Below are positions 63,546 through 64,000 of a stretch of DNA of 64,000 bases, piece after piece. Source of the stretch: Geobacter argillaceus. Its GTDB lineage: Bacteria > Desulfobacterota > Desulfuromonadia > Geobacterales > DSM-12255. Position numbers and translations under genes: made by a program. The stretch covers positions 62,001 to 126,000 of the forward strand of contig NZ_VLLN01000002.1 in assembly GCF_007830735.1 (NCBI RefSeq), written 5' to 3'. The notes beneath the pieces were generated by a model. That model did not search any database and was not told where the DNA came from. It saw only the letters and a list, made by a program, of their open reading frames with translations. The first letter of the stretch is position 1. The number at the start of each line of letters is the position of its first letter.

Positions 63546-63583
63546 GGCCGCATCGTTTGCGCATACCCTCTCGGAGAAAACTC

Positions 63584-64000
63584 ATGAGTGATGACAAGAA
63601 GGACCCCTGGCTCAATTATCTTGCCCTGTCAACGGTAGTCCTGGCGGTCTGCGCTACGCTTGCCACCTTCAAGGCCGGCGGGTACTCAACCCGTTCCGTC
63701 ATGAGCCAGACCCAGGCATCCGACCAGTGGGCCTATTTCCAGGCAAAGAGCGTCAAAGGATACCTTTATGAAATGAGCAGGGAAAAACTGGAACTGGAAC
63801 TGAAATCCATGTGGGGCAAGGGACAACGGGGCAGATCCGCAGAGTATGAAAAGATGATAGCCGAGTATGGCAACAAGATAGCAAAGTATGACGTGGAAAA
63901 GAATCAGATACAAAAAGAGGCAAAGCGGTTCGAAAGGGTCAGGGACGACGCGCAACGCCATGGGCAGGCCTTCGGTATCGCCGTCATCTTCCTGCAGATT
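63584..64000 (+). CDS. DUF4337-type membrane protein, 5' part (runs off the window)
   Basis: The first 139 codons of a DUF4337-like protein: MSDDKKDPWLNYLALSTVVL, a first membrane helix (ALSTVVLAVCATLATFKAGG), then SQTQASDQWAYFQAKSVKGY and a long coiled, charged helix (KIAKYDVEKNQIQKEAKRFE), with a second helix starting (AFGIAVIFLQI) at the edge. WAYFQAKS is a family marker. Function unknown. GGAG precedes the ATG, and it is divergent from the octaheme cytochrome. Confidence 0.85.
   Translation, partial: MSDDKKDPWLNYLALSTVVLAVCATLATFKAGGYSTRSVMSQTQASDQWAYFQAKSVKGYLYEMSREKLELELKSMWGKGQRGRSAEYEKMIAEYGNKIAKYDVEKNQIQKEAKRFERVRDDAQRHGQAFGIAVIFLQI

Overview
The window looks like chromosome of a Geobacter-type dissimilatory metal reducer (Desulfuromonadia/Geobacterales). 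Reasons: high GC, several multiheme c-type cytochromes including one of 1675 residues with CX2CH, CX3CH and CX4CH heme sites, sigma-54-type regulation, many two-component and c-di-GMP type signalling proteins, and gene content familiar from that group (ppdK, LuxE-like synthetase, TIGR02757 protein, beta-hydroxyacid dehydrogenase). No CRISPR array, prophage or tRNA was recognised. All assignments rest on reading the sequence; no database search was run.

Layout. 1-2100: 5' end of rpsB (minus), a vapBC toxin-antitoxin pair with an evident autoregulatory operator, and a RAYT-family transposase flanked by imperfect inverted repeats. 2230-7620: a small membrane protein, the lptF-lptG lipopolysaccharide exporter pair followed by a secreted IPT-domain protein, and a convergent B12-binding radical SAM enzyme. 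7800-17800 (minus): a cytochrome locus with a lipoprotein, a ResB-like heme-transfer protein, a beta-propeller lipoprotein, the giant 21-heme-motif cytochrome and small proteins. 18356-27816 (plus): a LuxE-like synthetase behind a sigma-54 promoter candidate, an orphan CheB, then a tightly overlapping five-gene cassette (TIM-barrel hydrolase-like protein, TPR plus YaiO-like outer-membrane barrel, membrane HEAT protein, processive-type GT2 synthase, DSP phosphatase) that reads as a synthase-dependent exopolysaccharide system.

27868-36901: mutM, an ABC-F ATPase, a ParDE/RelBE-like pair, glyQS and ppdK. 37008-44587: small lipoprotein, isochorismatase-family hydrolase, a dusB-NtrB-NtrC operon, a degenerate double receiver protein, a DUF362 ferredoxin protein, a phosphoribosyltransferase and a zinc-ribbon membrane protein. 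44607-53657: polA, DUF4177 protein, Hsp20, larE, an Rrf2 regulator, a triheme lipoprotein, dapF, HIT protein, nfo, macro-domain protein and a 34-codon membrane peptide. 53844-64000: dtd, a CheX-like protein, a TIGR02757 protein, a beta-hydroxyacid dehydrogenase, typA, a BamD-like lipoprotein, a REC-PAS-PAS-GGDEF protein, an octaheme nitrite-reductase-like cytochrome with all diagnostic residues, and the 5' part of a DUF4337 gene.

Themes: the envelope (LPS export, exopolysaccharide, lipoproteins), extracytoplasmic electron transfer and heme proteins, and housekeeping genes interspersed with small selfish modules. Intergenic regions carry several kinds of palindromic or short-period repeats (around 37.3, 37.9, 39.4, 51.6 and 58.7 kb). 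The best candidates for undescribed biology are the polysaccharide cassette and the giant cytochrome locus; the octaheme enzyme is the clearest functional prediction beyond housekeeping genes.
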